Positions 48,801-62,319 of a DNA stretch of 64,000 nt are shown here, piece after piece. This DNA comes from Plectrocnemia conspersa. Lineage: Eukaryota > Arthropoda > Insecta > Trichoptera > Polycentropodidae. Made by a program: the position numbers and the translations under genes. Numbering within the stretch: position 1 is the first letter of the stretch; the number at the start of each line of letters is the position of its first letter. The notes under the pieces are model-generated. The model was given only the letters and a program-made list of their open reading frames with translations. It was not told the DNA's origin and searched no databases. Location: contig VTFK01000294.1 in NCBI GenBank assembly GCA_009617715.1, positions 806,001 through 870,000 on the forward strand, given 5' to 3'.

Positions 48801-50465
48801 AACCGAGCAGGGCAAAAGCATTGAATGGAAAACGGGGTGTTGTTAGGTATCACCGGATTAATTTCGCAGATTCTAAATTAAAATATACAAAGCATATAAA
48901 GAAGTACGGTCTAAGGGCTTGCCGCCATTTCAGCTCTGAGACCCATTTTAACAGAAAAGGCGCGTTGACGATTAAAACAAAATTTTATTATATAAACAAT
49001 TAATACGACCGATATTAACATACGCTTGCCCAGTGTGGAGTAATGCGATGTAAAATAATTTTAATAAGTTACAAGTAATTCAAAATAAAGCAAAATAATT
49101 TATAACACCCCATGTTATGCTAATTTAAAGAAACTCCACACTCGATATTCTATGCCTACAATTAAAATCACATTATTACTAATACGATAAATTAATACAA
49201 AATATCTCGCGTGAACATAATAATAAATTAATTGCAAAAAATTGGTAACTATGACAAAGTCACACTAAATTTCAAATGATATAAACATTAAAATGCTAAG
49301 CACATAATACTTTGATAGCAAAATCTGTAACCGACTTCAATAGCCCCAGTTCGTAAGTGTTATTTTTAATTATGTATCTTTATTTTTATTTTATTTTCTT
49401 TTCTTATTGTATAAAGGTTTTAATTTTCTCCTTAAGTTTTACTTATTAAATGTGCATATTGTTGCCTCTATTTTATTTAAAACTATTGTAATTTCGGCGT
49501 AAACATGATATTGGCTAAAGAAATAGAAACGAAATGTAATTTATAATGGCAAAACTAAATTATTTTTTGAAATAAACATTTAAAAAAAAAAAAAAGGAGA
49601 TCAATAGTCAGCGACTAAAGACTTCTCGAGGCTAAAGTTTTGCTATGGTTTTTGTTGTTGTTGTAGGTGAAATCTTAGGTTTCATCATTCTCTGTTAGAA
49701 TGTACAAGGTAGGATTATTGATTGCTAATGGTTGTATTTAAAGAGTCTTCGTGTTCACCAATCAAATAATGAAATAGCTCTCAATATATATTGGATACAT
49801 GCTGCATCTAAAATAACAATCTACATATTTGTGTATGTTTTAAACTATTCAATATTCAAATAATGTGTCTAACTGCATGGAACATATGTGAGATTGAAGC
49901 ATATGTGTATGTTACGTTTTATCATTTCAAAACCATCGAAAACTAACCAGCTTTAAAACATTTTTATTTAAAAAAAAATTATCTTTATGTAATTTATATT
50001 GAGAAGAGAATATCAAAATACTGAAATAGAAATACATTGTTATGAAATGCCATAAATAACCCATATTTTTAAATTAATATTGCGCAAACTGTAAAGTGCT
50101 AATTTTTATAAAGACCTATGTTTACAAGCTCTGTGATAGTTAAAACTTACATTAAAAAAAATTTTTTTTTAGCTTTCTGCAAGCACAAATTAATTTGAAG
50201 CAAAGTTTAGTCTCAAGAGTTTTTAATTTTACATATTCTAATAAATTTTGATAGCTATGAAGAGTTGTTATTTATAAGGACAATACTTAAAAGCTCCGTG
50301 AGAAGAAATTATAAATCTTTATTCTACTTAAGTGACATGGATTTAAAGAGCTGAATTCTTTATAGGTATGTAAGTTTGCGTAATAACCAAATATTTTGTG
50401 ACAAATAAACCATCTAAATTAATAAGTCCTAAGGTAAAATGGTTGAAAGCTTAAATCAATTTTTG

Positions 50466-52342
50466 GCCTCCGATCGCCCTTTTGTCGCCGAGGGCCAATT
50501 CTTTGTGTCGATGAAAACCTTATGGGAGTGTGTATGTGTTTTTTTCGTTGTTTAATTTTATAGTTATTTATGTTGGCAAATGCGGGGTGTACAATTAATC
50601 ACGTGGCAAGAAGTCGAGCACAGTAGGGCGCCGAGCCGCCCGCTTCTAATTTATCGTGTCCCAAGTACTAACACAGAACCGGCCGTTACGCACCACCTCT
50701 CCTCCTCCTTTTATTTATTTAGTTTAAAATACAGAATAAAACTTTTTTTTTCTTTAGAGGGATGTAATGATTAATTTAGGAAGTGTATTCCGATAATGAA
50801 CTAGTATTTTTTAACGCTAAGAGATATTTTATACAATCTATTCTTAAGAAAATTTTTTTTTTATTACAACTAAAATTTTTTTTGTGCTATTGTCGAGCTT
50901 CGTTGCTTAGATATTTAAGGGTATAAAAAATAGTTACGATAGTGAGAAATTAAACATAAGTAAACATTGAAATGTACACACAAATCTGAAATTTGGTTTG
51001 TAGATTGCTTAGAGCAATATTGTAATAGCTTACAATGGTCACAAAAAGCAATCACAGTACTGCTAAAATGTATTCTATAGATAAGAATTTAATTTTTATT
51101 CTTATGAAATGTATACTTTGAGTGACACGTGTGTAAAAAATTACCACTATTTCATTTTCCAGCGATACAATAACCAAAAGTATTTATGATATGTCTGAAG
51201 ATGTTATAGCAATTTAATATAATCGCAAATATATTTTTTTTTTAATTATTTATAAGCAAAGAAGCTTTTTAGTAGAGAATTTTAAATAACTAATATGTAC
51301 GACCTAGCTCAATTTTAATTAATCATCACTAAATTCATCCGTGAGATTATGAAAATCTAGGTAATCCTAATCTGTGACAATCGATTGCAATTATAATTAT
51401 ATTATATTAATAAATTTACATCTTCCGAACACATAAAAATTTAAAAAAAAAAACATTATAATTATATGGGATTTGAACCCGAGTCTTTCAAGTCAATAGT
51501 CAGCGACTAAGACTACTCGGGTTAAGTTTGCTATGTTTTTTGTTGTTGTGAGGTATGAAATCTTAAGTTTTATCATTCTCTGTTAGAATGTACAAAAGGT
51601 AAAGGTATTGATTGCTAATGATTTGTATTTAAAAGAAGTCTTCGTGTTCGCAATCAAGTAATGAAATAGCTCTCAATATATATTGGATACACTGCTGCAT
51701 CTAAATACTCCAATCTACATATTTGTATATTTTTAAACTATTCAATATTCAAATATGTGTCTAACTATTTACATTTATTTTTCATATATGTAGTGAAGCA
51801 TATATGTATATTTTTTTATCATTTCAAAAACCATCAAAAACTAACCAACTTTAAAAACATTTTTATTTTAAAAAAATTATCTTTTTATCTTTATGTAATT
51901 TATATTGAAAGAGAATATCAAAATACTGAAATAAAATACACATTGTTATTGCCGAAATGCCATAAATAACCCATATTTTTAAATTAATATTACGACAACT
52001 GTAAAAGTGCTTAATTTTATAAGGCCTATGTTTACAAGGTTTGTGATAGTTAAAGCATTAAGAAATTTTTAAGCTTTCTGCAAACACAAATTAATTTGAA
52101 ACTAAGTTTAGTCTCAAGAGTTTTAATTTACATATTCCTAATAAAATTTTTTTTTGGTATAGCTATGAAAGTTGTTATTTTATAAAGACAATACTTAAAA
52201 GCTCCGTTAAGAAATTATAAATCTTTATTCTACTTAAGTGACATGGATTTAAAGAGCTGAATACCAAATATTTTGTGACAAATAAACCATCTAAATGAAT
52301 ATGTCTTAGAATTGAAAATGGTTGAAAACTTAAATCAATTTT
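50466..52342. repeat. Tandem duplication, copy 2 (uninterrupted)
   Basis: Starts GGCCTCCGATCGCCC directly after AAATCAATTTTT of copy 1 and ends at AAATCAATTTTG. It contains the same GC-rich block (50590-50700) and SINE, and the empty LINE target site. Confidence 0.9.
51293..51510 (-). mobile_element. tRNA-headed SINE (copy 2)
   Basis: Same element as at 45105-45306, without the LINE. The B-box complement GGGATTTGAACCCGAGTC is at about 51468-51486. It arose with the tandem duplication rather than by a separate insertion. Confidence 0.55.
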
Positions 52343-53620
52343 GTACTGAGTACACTAAAAAAATAACTGATATGAATAGCAATATTTTAAAGGACTAAGA
52401 ACAGATTTGAAAAAGTATTTTAAACCTTAAAAATAAAAAGTAGTATTATTAATACTTCTGAAGATAATAATTTCTGTACATCTGAATGATAAATATAAAT
52501 AGAAAAATATGAATTTATCAAAGAAAACTATGATACTTTAAGATACTAATTTAAAGTAAAATTTATTAATAACTATAAAGGAAAATACGAGCAGCTCTTG
52601 GATAAGATGTTTCTGCTGCCATTTGCAAATTTATAGCTTATAAAGAGTCTTTCTATTGTTTTATATTGATTAAGAACAAATACTACAATTAACTCGATTA
52701 AGATTATTAGCAAAAAAATATGTGGTCAAATATAAATATAAGGATCGTACTAAATATTTATTATAGTTTATATTAAAGGTTAAAATTAAAATCTTACTTA
52801 CTTTGAAATATTTATAATAAATTTAATTTTTTTTTTAGATTAAAATATAAATTTACATATTTATACCTATATTTTATTAACGTTAAAAAGTACTAAATTA
52901 GATTATTTATTGAATTTTTTTAAAATTGAATTTTTTTTAAATATGATTGAAACTAGACTAAATAATGTATGAATATTTACTGAAATTTTTTTTATATAAA
53001 ATAAATCAAATAATATATAAGCTTGTAGTCTTGCATTAGTACTATAATTAAAAATGTATAGTTTAGAAGACAAATATCATATTAATTTTCCAAAATTTTG
53101 AAACATATTTTTTAAAAAAATTGCCACCCGAAAGATTTCTTTCATAAAAACTAAATCATAGGTACTCAATTAAATAAAATACTATAACACATTAAACATA
53201 TTTTTTAAAGAAATACAAAGCTATTTTATTGTTCCTAACTACTGATTTATTGTATACTAATAAATAGATTTTAGAGGATTTTCCTGACATGACAATATCT
53301 ATGTTTTTTTAGATGAGCAAATTATCACAATATAATCAGTGTACGCTATTTCTTCCAAAATATTAAGAAGTAAAATTCAGACTTATATTTTTTTAAGAAG
53401 ATAAATTTTGTGTTAATCATACTTATGTTTTGCAGATTTACATAAATCTAATTTTAATTTTAATATATAATACGACCTTCAACATACTTGAAACTAAGAT
53501 AAAAGTAAATTTAAATTATACCATAAAATTATATTTATATAAAATTTAGTTTAAATTTAAGATTATTTTTTTATTACGTGCACAAGTTTATTAGACAAAA
53601 CTAAAGTATGATGAACTCAC

Positions 53621-53733
53621 CTGTAGGAACATATCGCCATCTAATAAGGAATGATCATACGCGCTCATTTCTCTCGATCTAAAACTCGTTTCGTGCTGTA
53701 GCATACCGTCTTCTTTGTCTTTGTGCATTACAA
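53621..53733 (-). CDS. ss: spineless exon: linker after bHLH
   Basis: 113 bases, acceptor GTTTACAG, donor CTACAG|GTGAGT. After completing a split codon ending TT (Phe, Leu, Ile or Val) it encodes VMHKDKEDGMLQHETSFRSR, then EMSAYDHSLLDGDMFLQ. In Ah receptor homologues this follows helix 2 of the bHLH (SYLRTKSYF...) and leads into PAS-A. It is the most 5' coding exon visible. Confidence 0.9.
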
Positions 53734-54689
53734 CTGTAAACAATAATAAAAATCACATTAAAATATTTAATAAGTATATTTTTCAGTACGCCAATTTAAA
53801 CACAATCGTTAAAACTTACAAGGCAATAAATACAAACAAACCTAGTGTACTATTTGATCGATAACAAGGCAAACAAACTTAATTATACTATACGAACGTT
53901 TTTAGTGAGCTTTTCCAACTTGTAAATACGCTATGTATAATAATGAAAAGTATTTTCATGTATGACATTTTGGCAAGCTATTAAAAAAAACCTACAAGAA
54001 CTATTTAAAAATAAATAAAAACAGGAAACGGCAATTATCCATGCGTGTTATTTGATTTTGTTCTTATTGTTTTTTTATAACACATTTAAAAGTATAAAAT
54101 TAAAGCACGCATGCGAAAACCGAATAATGAACTGCTATTTTTTATTTTTAATTTTAGTAGCAAAGTTAGCAGTGAATATATTACTTATGCCAAAATATTT
54201 TTATCGTTACAAGTAATATATGATAAAAATAGTCATGTTTTTCATTGTAATGTTTTTTGTATATATATGTTTATATATTATTTATATAAGATACATTATA
54301 GGTAGCAACAAGTTATTTAAATGCGAATAAATAAATAGTGAAATTCAATTCACATTAAATTTTGTTAGATATTTATATAAAAAATTATTATTACTAATAA
54401 AGTATTTAAGTAATATTTATCATAACCTACTTCAGTGAAATCTTGATATACATTTGTTTCACGTTTCTTTTATTTAGTTTCTGTCATAACGCCGTCAAAA
54501 AAAATAATCTAAATATCCTACCATAGGAAACAACAGCTTGTCAAAATATTTTCAAATGCATGTCAGTGTTTTCTGAGCGCCTTAATTAAATTGGACGTAT
54601 GTAAATTTGATAGATTAAATTATTTTTTTAATTACTAATGCCTCGTGTGTATATTAGTTAACTTTAATTATAGTTTTTCACTCGGCAAT

Positions 54690-54840
54690 GCGGCATGGGC
54701 TGTTATAATTGCGGGGTGGGCCGCGGGTAATTGTCCAGCCCTGGCGGGTTGGAGATTGTATCACCTGGCTTAGGGAATTACAACCACCCAACCCACACTA
54801 AAGAACCCCACACACCTGAGGAAGCGTCTGGAAAAAAGTT
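54690..54840. promoter_or_regulatory. GC-rich intronic block
   Basis: GCGGGGTGGGCCGCGGGTAA and following sequence without a reading frame, in AT-rich intron. Candidate regulatory DNA. Confidence 0.3.
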
Positions 54841-56819
54841 CGGGACGATTGCTCAACAGAAAAGAATTATAAGAGCAAATATTCACCTACTTAATTCAAA
54901 GCTGGGCTAACTTTACTGATTCGAGTAAAAGTTATCATCACTTAATAAAAAAAATAGTTATGATAACACAAAAATTATAAGAGTTTATAATGTAGTAAAC
55001 AATGATTTGATCACATGGCTGTGGATGTGTACATATTAAATTATCGTCCATTAACCCTCCATTAAACACAATTTTATATGCATAGTGTATTAAATTGGTA
55101 AATAGAAAGCGCATTCACAGAGTAATCGTAAAATCAATGGCAAAATAAAGGCAGCTGCTCAGCGAGGGGTTACTAAAAAAAATATTTAGTTCAAGGAAAT
55201 GTTGCAAGTCACTGTGATGTTGCATAGCTGTCATTGTTGCATTAAGTCTGTCAATAGACGGCAACACAAAGAGGTCAATTAGGGGGTTGTTAGATAGATA
55301 AAAATAAGAATAGAATGCGGGGTTAATCAATTATTGGGCAATGTTTGGTTTAGGGGTATCGATAAAATAACAATTTGTAAGTCATCTTCAATAATATAGT
55401 ACTATGGAATTTCATATAAAATAACACACATAAAATATACTATTCACACAAATGCCACGCAACTTTGACTCAGATCAAGGCCGTTAGATTTGACCAAGCG
55501 ACAAATTCGTGAAAGCTAGTTAAACGTTACGGTTATTTTTTTTCATTCAATTGAATTGAAATTTTATTGTAACAATTTATATTGGCAAAACCGTTTTATT
55601 AACAGTGTATACTTTTTCCTTCCTAAGCTGATTTATGTTGAAAATAATTATGTAGCGGTTTTCCAAGTCTGGCCAATTATGTGTTAAATTACAATCCACC
55701 GATTTACTCGCAGGTTCTGAGGCTTTAATGCACATACACGGACCTTTAATGATATGACCCATTTTCGTAGAATTTTCCGCAGCAGGAAAAGCGCAAGCAT
55801 CGTTTAGTTTTCAACAAAAACATATAAGCAATTTTGAATATATTTTTTATGACCATTTCTTACTTAGCCTGCAAAAAAAAAAAATGTAATAATATTTTTA
55901 CCTAATGATAGATAACATATTGCTACATATTGTCTTAAAAAGTAGTGAGTGCAGCTTTTTTCATTCTAAATTTATAGTTACAGAATAAATGATAAATAAT
56001 GGATTGCAAAAATGTGTATTTTTCTTCAAAATATAAACTTAATGAATGAATATATACAAAGCACAAACTATATATTTATTTTGAGGACTTTAAAATAAAA
56101 TCAAAAGATCTTAATATATAACTAAAACAATAAATATGGTCAATACTGATATAAATCTATAATACAGGTGAACCTCAAATTGCGAGTAAATTATTTTACG
56201 AATGTTTCTCAATGCAATGTAACATTTTTGCCAAATCCTTAAAAGTATCATTGGATATGAGATATTTCATTAAGCTATTACTGATAGACAGTAATGTTTC
56301 TAGTATAAATAATTAATAAATAAAATTATTTTATAGTTAATTTAAATAATAAGAAATATAAAAATATACACGTTTTTTATAAATCATTTTATATGTATTA
56401 AATATGTTATGTTTTTGATCGAAACAATTTAAGTTTCATTATTTCTTATAAAATAATTTTCTTTGATATACGAGTGTTTTGAAATAAGAGCACGTTTTTG
56501 AAAAAAAATATCCATTTAAATTGATTTAAAGCTGTAGTTTTAAAATCATTTTTATAATTTTTTTAAGTAGCAATATATAAATTCATAATGCACATTACTG
56601 TTGATGTAATAAAGATTGATTAGAAATATATTTTTTTAATAATACTATAGCTACAAAAAATAATTTATAAAATACTGTACGCATGAGCTTTCATTATCAA
56701 AAAGCTCCCCTCCGTTGTGTACATAATAATTAGTATCCAGGGATTTAGACCTGAAACGCAGTATTCTTTCTTTCTTTTAAAACATTATATACGCTAATTC
56801 TGATCTATATAAAATTGAG

Positions 56820-57180
56820 TAACGACCCCCAGAGTATCAATTAGCTGTGACGTCACCGCCAGGCACAGGTTCGCCGGCTCTCTAAGTGATTGCCCTGGGA
56901 AATTTTCTATTTATTATGTTCGATACCGACTATAAAGTATATTTAGACATTTACACAGAAGGGCTGGAAATAGTTCTCGGGTGGGGTGGTTGCAGACGGA
57001 TTTAGGGTGGATGAGGTGGCAGGGGGGTCAAATCCGACCAAAATATTCGGAACCACGTAATTTAAATCGTAAAACGGGGTTGTTTGTCAAATTGACGTTT
57101 ATCGCTTGGTCGTATAGTAATTTGCGAATGCGGGAGCCTATAAAAACGGAGTCGATGCATAGAGGAGAATTAATATGAAA
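56820..57180. promoter_or_regulatory. GC-richer intronic island
   Basis: Starts near a CRE-like TGTGACGTCACCG (56847-56859), an ATF/CREB-type palindrome. A 65-codon frame at 56981-57178 is not convincing as a gene. Confidence 0.35.
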
Positions 57181-57649
57181 AAATACACCCAAATATTAAA
57201 TCAATAACGAAGACATAACAGTGTATTTTGTTGATAAACTGATGCAATCGAACTGTTCAAGAATTTATTTTTATTCTATCAATATTTTCTTTTTTTGCGT
57301 AGATATTTACAATGAGTTATGCAGTTCTCTAACTGCAATTCAATAATATATAAAACATCATGAAACTATACTATGAACTCCAAAAGTATATCATTTTAAA
57401 TTTACATTGATTAAAAGGTTAAGTTTTTGTTTACCAAGTACTCACTAGTATGCAATTTTATACGAGTGTATTTAAATGTTATTTTTGCTTTATTAAAATA
57501 TTTAAGTATATAGTAGTATATTTGATAAATAATTCATTACGTTGAAAGCTCAAACAATAGTTGGATTGCTCAGATTTACATAATGTCAATATAAAAGCAT
57601 ATACCTAGGTAATAAATCTAAACAAATTTATGAAAATTACATACACACA

Positions 57650-58180
57650 CAGTGAAAATAATCGCTCGGTTCGGTGCTCTCTAATTGGCCTTCAGGCGGC
57701 GTTTGTAAATTCAAAACGCTTCAGTAACTAACTGCCAATGAGACTTTTCCCTCACAACACAGCCCCCACGTGGACATAATAAGGGCCAATTATGTAGGGC
57801 GAACCTCCCCATCGTTTGCCACCCCGGTGTCGGGCGCCGCAATCTTACGTTGGGAATTAAAGAAAATGGCTTCGAATTAAAATCCAACGAGAAAAGATAA
57901 ATCAACCCTGTAGTATAAATTATTTCACCTTTGTGTACGAATTAAAAGAAAATAATTTTAATGGAATTATAAGCGTTTTCGGTGTAAAATAATGGAAATA
58001 GGGCAATGAGGGATTGTGTACGCATGCGCAATCAAGTAAATCGGTGCATCTGTGACATTATCGTAACAAGCCAATCTGGTGGCGAGATTTTAAGGACACG
58101 CCTTCCCTTCCGAGATCGTAACCATGGCGACAAGCTCCGGTGACACAACCCTGATTTTTGATGGAGAATGAAAGGGGTTA
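57650..58180. promoter_or_regulatory. GC-richer intronic island, candidate enhancer
   Basis: Mixed sequence including CGGTTCGGTGCTCTCTAATTGG and CCCCACGTGGACATAATAAG (E-box CACGTG). No coding frame. Confidence 0.3.
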
Positions 58181-59639
58181 ACCGAGTATTGCGGAGTTTG
58201 TTAAAAAAGTTTGCTTTGCGCTATTTATTTTATTAATCTTATTTAAATTGGAAAATATTAATATGATAATTACTATAAAAAAATGTTTGCTTATATGTAA
58301 TTTAAACCCATGATAAACAATGACTACAAAAAACACGTACGCACGTAAATAACTTCAGATTATATATTTAAGCTCTGTAAAAATATGATTTAGATAATGG
58401 TATGTTTATTTTGCCTTGATTGATGACGTATTACATTATTATTAATATGTGTTTTAAAAGAAGCCTAATAATAAGAAGCTTAGGTATAAAACTACAAGAC
58501 CTTTTTATAATATATAACAGGGTTTAATTATATTTTGCGAAACCTTTGAGTTTTACAAGTTTTTTCTCACGCTTTCACTACATTTTATAAGATTTTTTAC
58601 ATATGACAAAATACATTAAACCCATATTTCTTTGAATGGAAAAGTGCAAAAAATGAATTGCGGCAAAATGAATAAAATCGCTTCGACTTAAAAATCTGCG
58701 AAAAATATTATATTTTGCGATAAAAATGATTAAAATTAAAAGAAAACATTAAAAAAAAATGCTTCAAACAAGACATAAACAACATTGCAAATCAATGCAG
58801 CGTATTACAGTTGAAGTACCGTGTAATTTTCTGCAGACTTTTAAAATAAAATATCAATTGTCATTGAGCAACATAATTTCTAATAATATTTCTATTCAGA
58901 ACCATAACTTTTCTGCAAATATATAAAATACTATGAAGTGGTTTAGTTTATCATAGTAATTAAAATATTTTTAGTTTATTTAATATTAGATTAAGCGGTG
59001 AAAAAATAATAAAACCATCGTTACGCGGCCTAAATAGTATAAATATGGCAAATACAACATATTAAATCCTTGCTCATTTTGAAGACTTGATTATGAAATA
59101 TTCATCGATGGAATTTCTAAAACTATAACGCGTGGGCTAAGTGGTTACATTTCCTGAATATTTTTGTTTTCAAAAAACCAAAAATTCAAAATCAATATTC
59201 TCGATAATCTCAGGAATCAAAAAAATAATAAAAGTTGAATCAAAAGGATAAATTGTAAAAAAATGTTTTAAAAAAAAATAATTAAACTAAAAATTAATGA
59301 AAACATAGTACATTATATAATTAATAAAAAAATCTATTCTTTAAAATTAGTAACTATAATGGACAAACGCTCAATATACTTCGATATAAAAGTTTTAAAA
59401 TATAATTTATTTATTTTTCTCACGAAGACGAAGAGAAAAATAGTACGTTTAATTATTAAGATTTTCGTCCTCAATTTAAAATTGATCTTAATACATTACA
59501 AATGTTTATTTATAATATATTATGTAGCTTGAACTTGTCTAAATAATAGTCTTATTCTGATTGTAATTGTATTAGTAATATATTATCATTTAATCAAAAT
59601 GCATCTAGCTCTTTATATAACGATTTTCCCAATGATATA

Positions 59640-60080
59640 AATCATGTTAAAACATCGAGGCCTCTCTCCAAGATCTTCCCCGGAGATATCAAACGTATGA
59701 ATCGCTACTTTTTTCTCCACTCAATTGACATCGAACGGTTCTCTCTCGACTTTGCACCTGTCAAAACGGTCCATTGTCTAGGACCGTGACGTGCTCGCAG
59801 AAGGCCAGTTAACTCTACAGGTTTGCTCTTGTTAAACAATTTCCACGTTGTTTCGGTTGCGTGTTACGGGCGACGCGTGCAGGCACAACTTTCCCATAAA
59901 GCCACCTCCTCCTCCGCCATCCAGCTCCACCTTCGGCCACCTAACAAACTTAACTGATTTACTTCACAATTGCTCGCATCAATTATGCATTTACCTTATC
60001 GATTGTTAACCGGCGTCGTAACCCGCCCGGCTCAATCACGGAACTAGCTCACAATGCGGACTTTTCATGGTGCTACTTAT
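59640..60080. promoter_or_regulatory. GC-richer island with two GCGTG (XRE) cores
   Basis: TTGCGTG (59857-59863) matches the TNGCGTG xenobiotic response element. A second GCGTG (59875-59879) lies 16 bases away. GCGTG is the core bound by spineless:tango dimers. A CCTCCTCCTCCGCC run follows. It could be a site of autoregulation, inferred from motif and position only. Confidence 0.4.
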
Positions 60081-60929
60081 ATATATATTTTTAACAACCT
60101 GCTTGTTGAAAATTATGCTTAACTAGTTTAGTTATTTAAATTTTAAAATAAATTTCTAATAAGTCCTGCTAAGTAATTAAATAATGATTTAAATTACAGT
60201 ATAGATAGATTTAATAACAAATAAAATTAAGTTTATCAGAGTACTATACAATACAGGTATATAATAAATAATCTTATGAACAAGACATTTTAAAAAATGC
60301 TGTTAGTATTTTCCTCAATATGGAGTGATGATATTGAATTGTGCTCTATGGCAAATATCAACATAAATTATATTGAATAATTTATAACAAATTTTTGTTG
60401 TTGTTATATTTGTCTACTTTATACAAAAATTTATTTGCATGGTTTTAATATTATTTTTCTTATAATTTTATTAATAATTTGAATCATCTAAACATATTTA
60501 TTTTAGAAATACCATTTCTATGCATAAAATTACTAGCACAAGATTGTGCACCCTTCGCGAGAATAAGACGCTGAAACGCCTAAATTCTGCTAATTTGAAT
60601 AAAACAATAATGACCCTCTTTGATTTTATAGTCTTGTACTAAATAGTATATTATGAAAAACTACGTTGAATTGTCAATGATCTATATCAATGATACACTT
60701 TCATGATTCCTTAATTAAGTGAAATATATACTTTTTAACTTAAAAATTCTGAGCATACAGGTTTAAAAAAATAAAAGTTATTTAAAATGATAAATGCAAT
60801 TTATGTAACTTTTAGTCTAGCAGAGTCTTAATTAAAAATGAATGAACCAGTGGTCATTTATCTAAAATACATATTTACATGGTCGGCCCTTGATCTCGCC
60901 ACAATATCTCTATAGTACCTGTTTACTAC

Positions 60930-61600
60930 ATTATGTCTCAATCGTGCCTTAGCCAAACACCGTTATAATTTAGTCACAATTAAAATTCATATAGATAAAT
61001 AATCGTCGATAACATAAGAGCAACAAGAGCGTCGAGCTCGGTTCATTGTTAACGCTCCAGCATCCAGACTCATTGTCGATGGCGTTATTTATGGGCCATT
61101 CTGTGGTACCGAGCAATAGAGCCAAGTGTAAATGATGTCCTCGCGGCCCCGCCAGATTATTTACGATCCCGAACACTTTCCGCCTATAAATATTCACGAT
61201 GATGATATACGAGCGTGGAATTTTTGTGTAAACAAATTGTCGGAGCATCGGTTAAAGAAGAGGAGAAAAAAAATGAACGGGGTCACCCGGCCACCCCAAA
61301 GGTATTACATTGTGAATAGGTGAAACTGGGCTGTTCATTGTTGGCAAATATCCTCTTTGGTGACCCCGCGGGGAGCAAATAAAGCCATTGTGAGCCCGTC
61401 GGTATCAGATGACACCTGTGATTAATGACGGCTGTCACGGACCACAAAGGCCCCATGCTTCTGTTCCGCGGTGCCCCGAAGAATCGGCCCTAATGACTTT
61501 CACATACGAATCAATTACTACAGGGACCTTGTTGTGCTGTTGTTCAGGGCACGTCGAACTAGAGACGCGTGTCAAGAAACAATGCTTTAATAAACAAGAA
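60930..61600. promoter_or_regulatory. GC-richer intronic island
   Basis: The largest GC-richer island in the 5' intron. It includes CCGCGGGGAGC and several open frames on both strands. One plus-strand frame (61132-61323) has protein-like composition but no recognised domain or splice context. Confidence 0.3.
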
Positions 61601-62319
61601 AATAAGGGCTGGAACTATTACTTTGAACATTTTGCTAGCCTTTTGGAAACTTTCACATTAATAAATTTTATTTTTTTAATACATAATTATAATGATTTTT
61701 TTCAATACAAATTATTATGAAAAAAAGCATATATAGATTGGGTTTAAATATATTAGATAATCTCGAAATAAATTTCGTTTTTTAATGAAACTAAAAAAAA
61801 CACTTTTTTTATGCTTCAAAATATATTATTTTCCTAAGATTGTGATTTTTAAAAAATTTCATTAGCTTACAATTCTGCATTTTATTTTTTTTTTTCATTT
61901 ATGAAGTGTTGTTTCGATCGAAATAAATGCTAGTCAGAAGGAGCAAATTGTGTAACATAAGATATCAATCCTTTTAGTTCCTTGCTATAATATTATCAAG
62001 AGAAAATTTTGCCGCATGTGATAAAAATGTTTATATATTATTTATAACTATAAAAAAAATATTAACGAATTTTATTTCTCTAAATATATTTAAATGATTA
62101 AATAAACTGCACTATTGTTATAAATTATAATAATAAATAAAATATTATACTTTAAACTAATTTACTATTTTATATTATATAAGGTTACAAATGTATATAA
62201 TTTTATAATAAAAAAATGCTCTCCAAACGTTACAAAATATTTTCTTTCATAACTCGAGTAAAAAATATTAATGACAATAATATTTATTTTATTGCTCCAA
62301 TGACTTAAATGATACAATT

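Larger units (their letters stand above)
45307..49600 (+). mobile_element. Jockey-type LINE inserted in duplication copy 1
   Basis: A 4.29-kb element flanked by the 10-base target duplication TCAATAGTCA (45297-45306 and 49601-49610). It ends with a poly(A) run (49582-49595). The equivalent empty site is present once in copy 2 (about 51495-51505). ORF1 is a CCHC Gag-like protein; ORF2 has an APE endonuclease and a reverse transcriptase, heavily broken. Confidence 0.92.
44274..50465. repeat. Tandem duplication, copy 1 (split by a LINE)
   Basis: 44274-45306 matches 50466-51510 almost base for base, starting CGGCCTCCGATCGCCC. 49601-50465 matches 51500-52342 with many small indels. Without the inserted LINE the unit is about 1.9 kb. 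It contains a GC-rich block (44390-44520, GGGCGCCGAGCCGCCCG) and a SINE. Confidence 0.9.
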
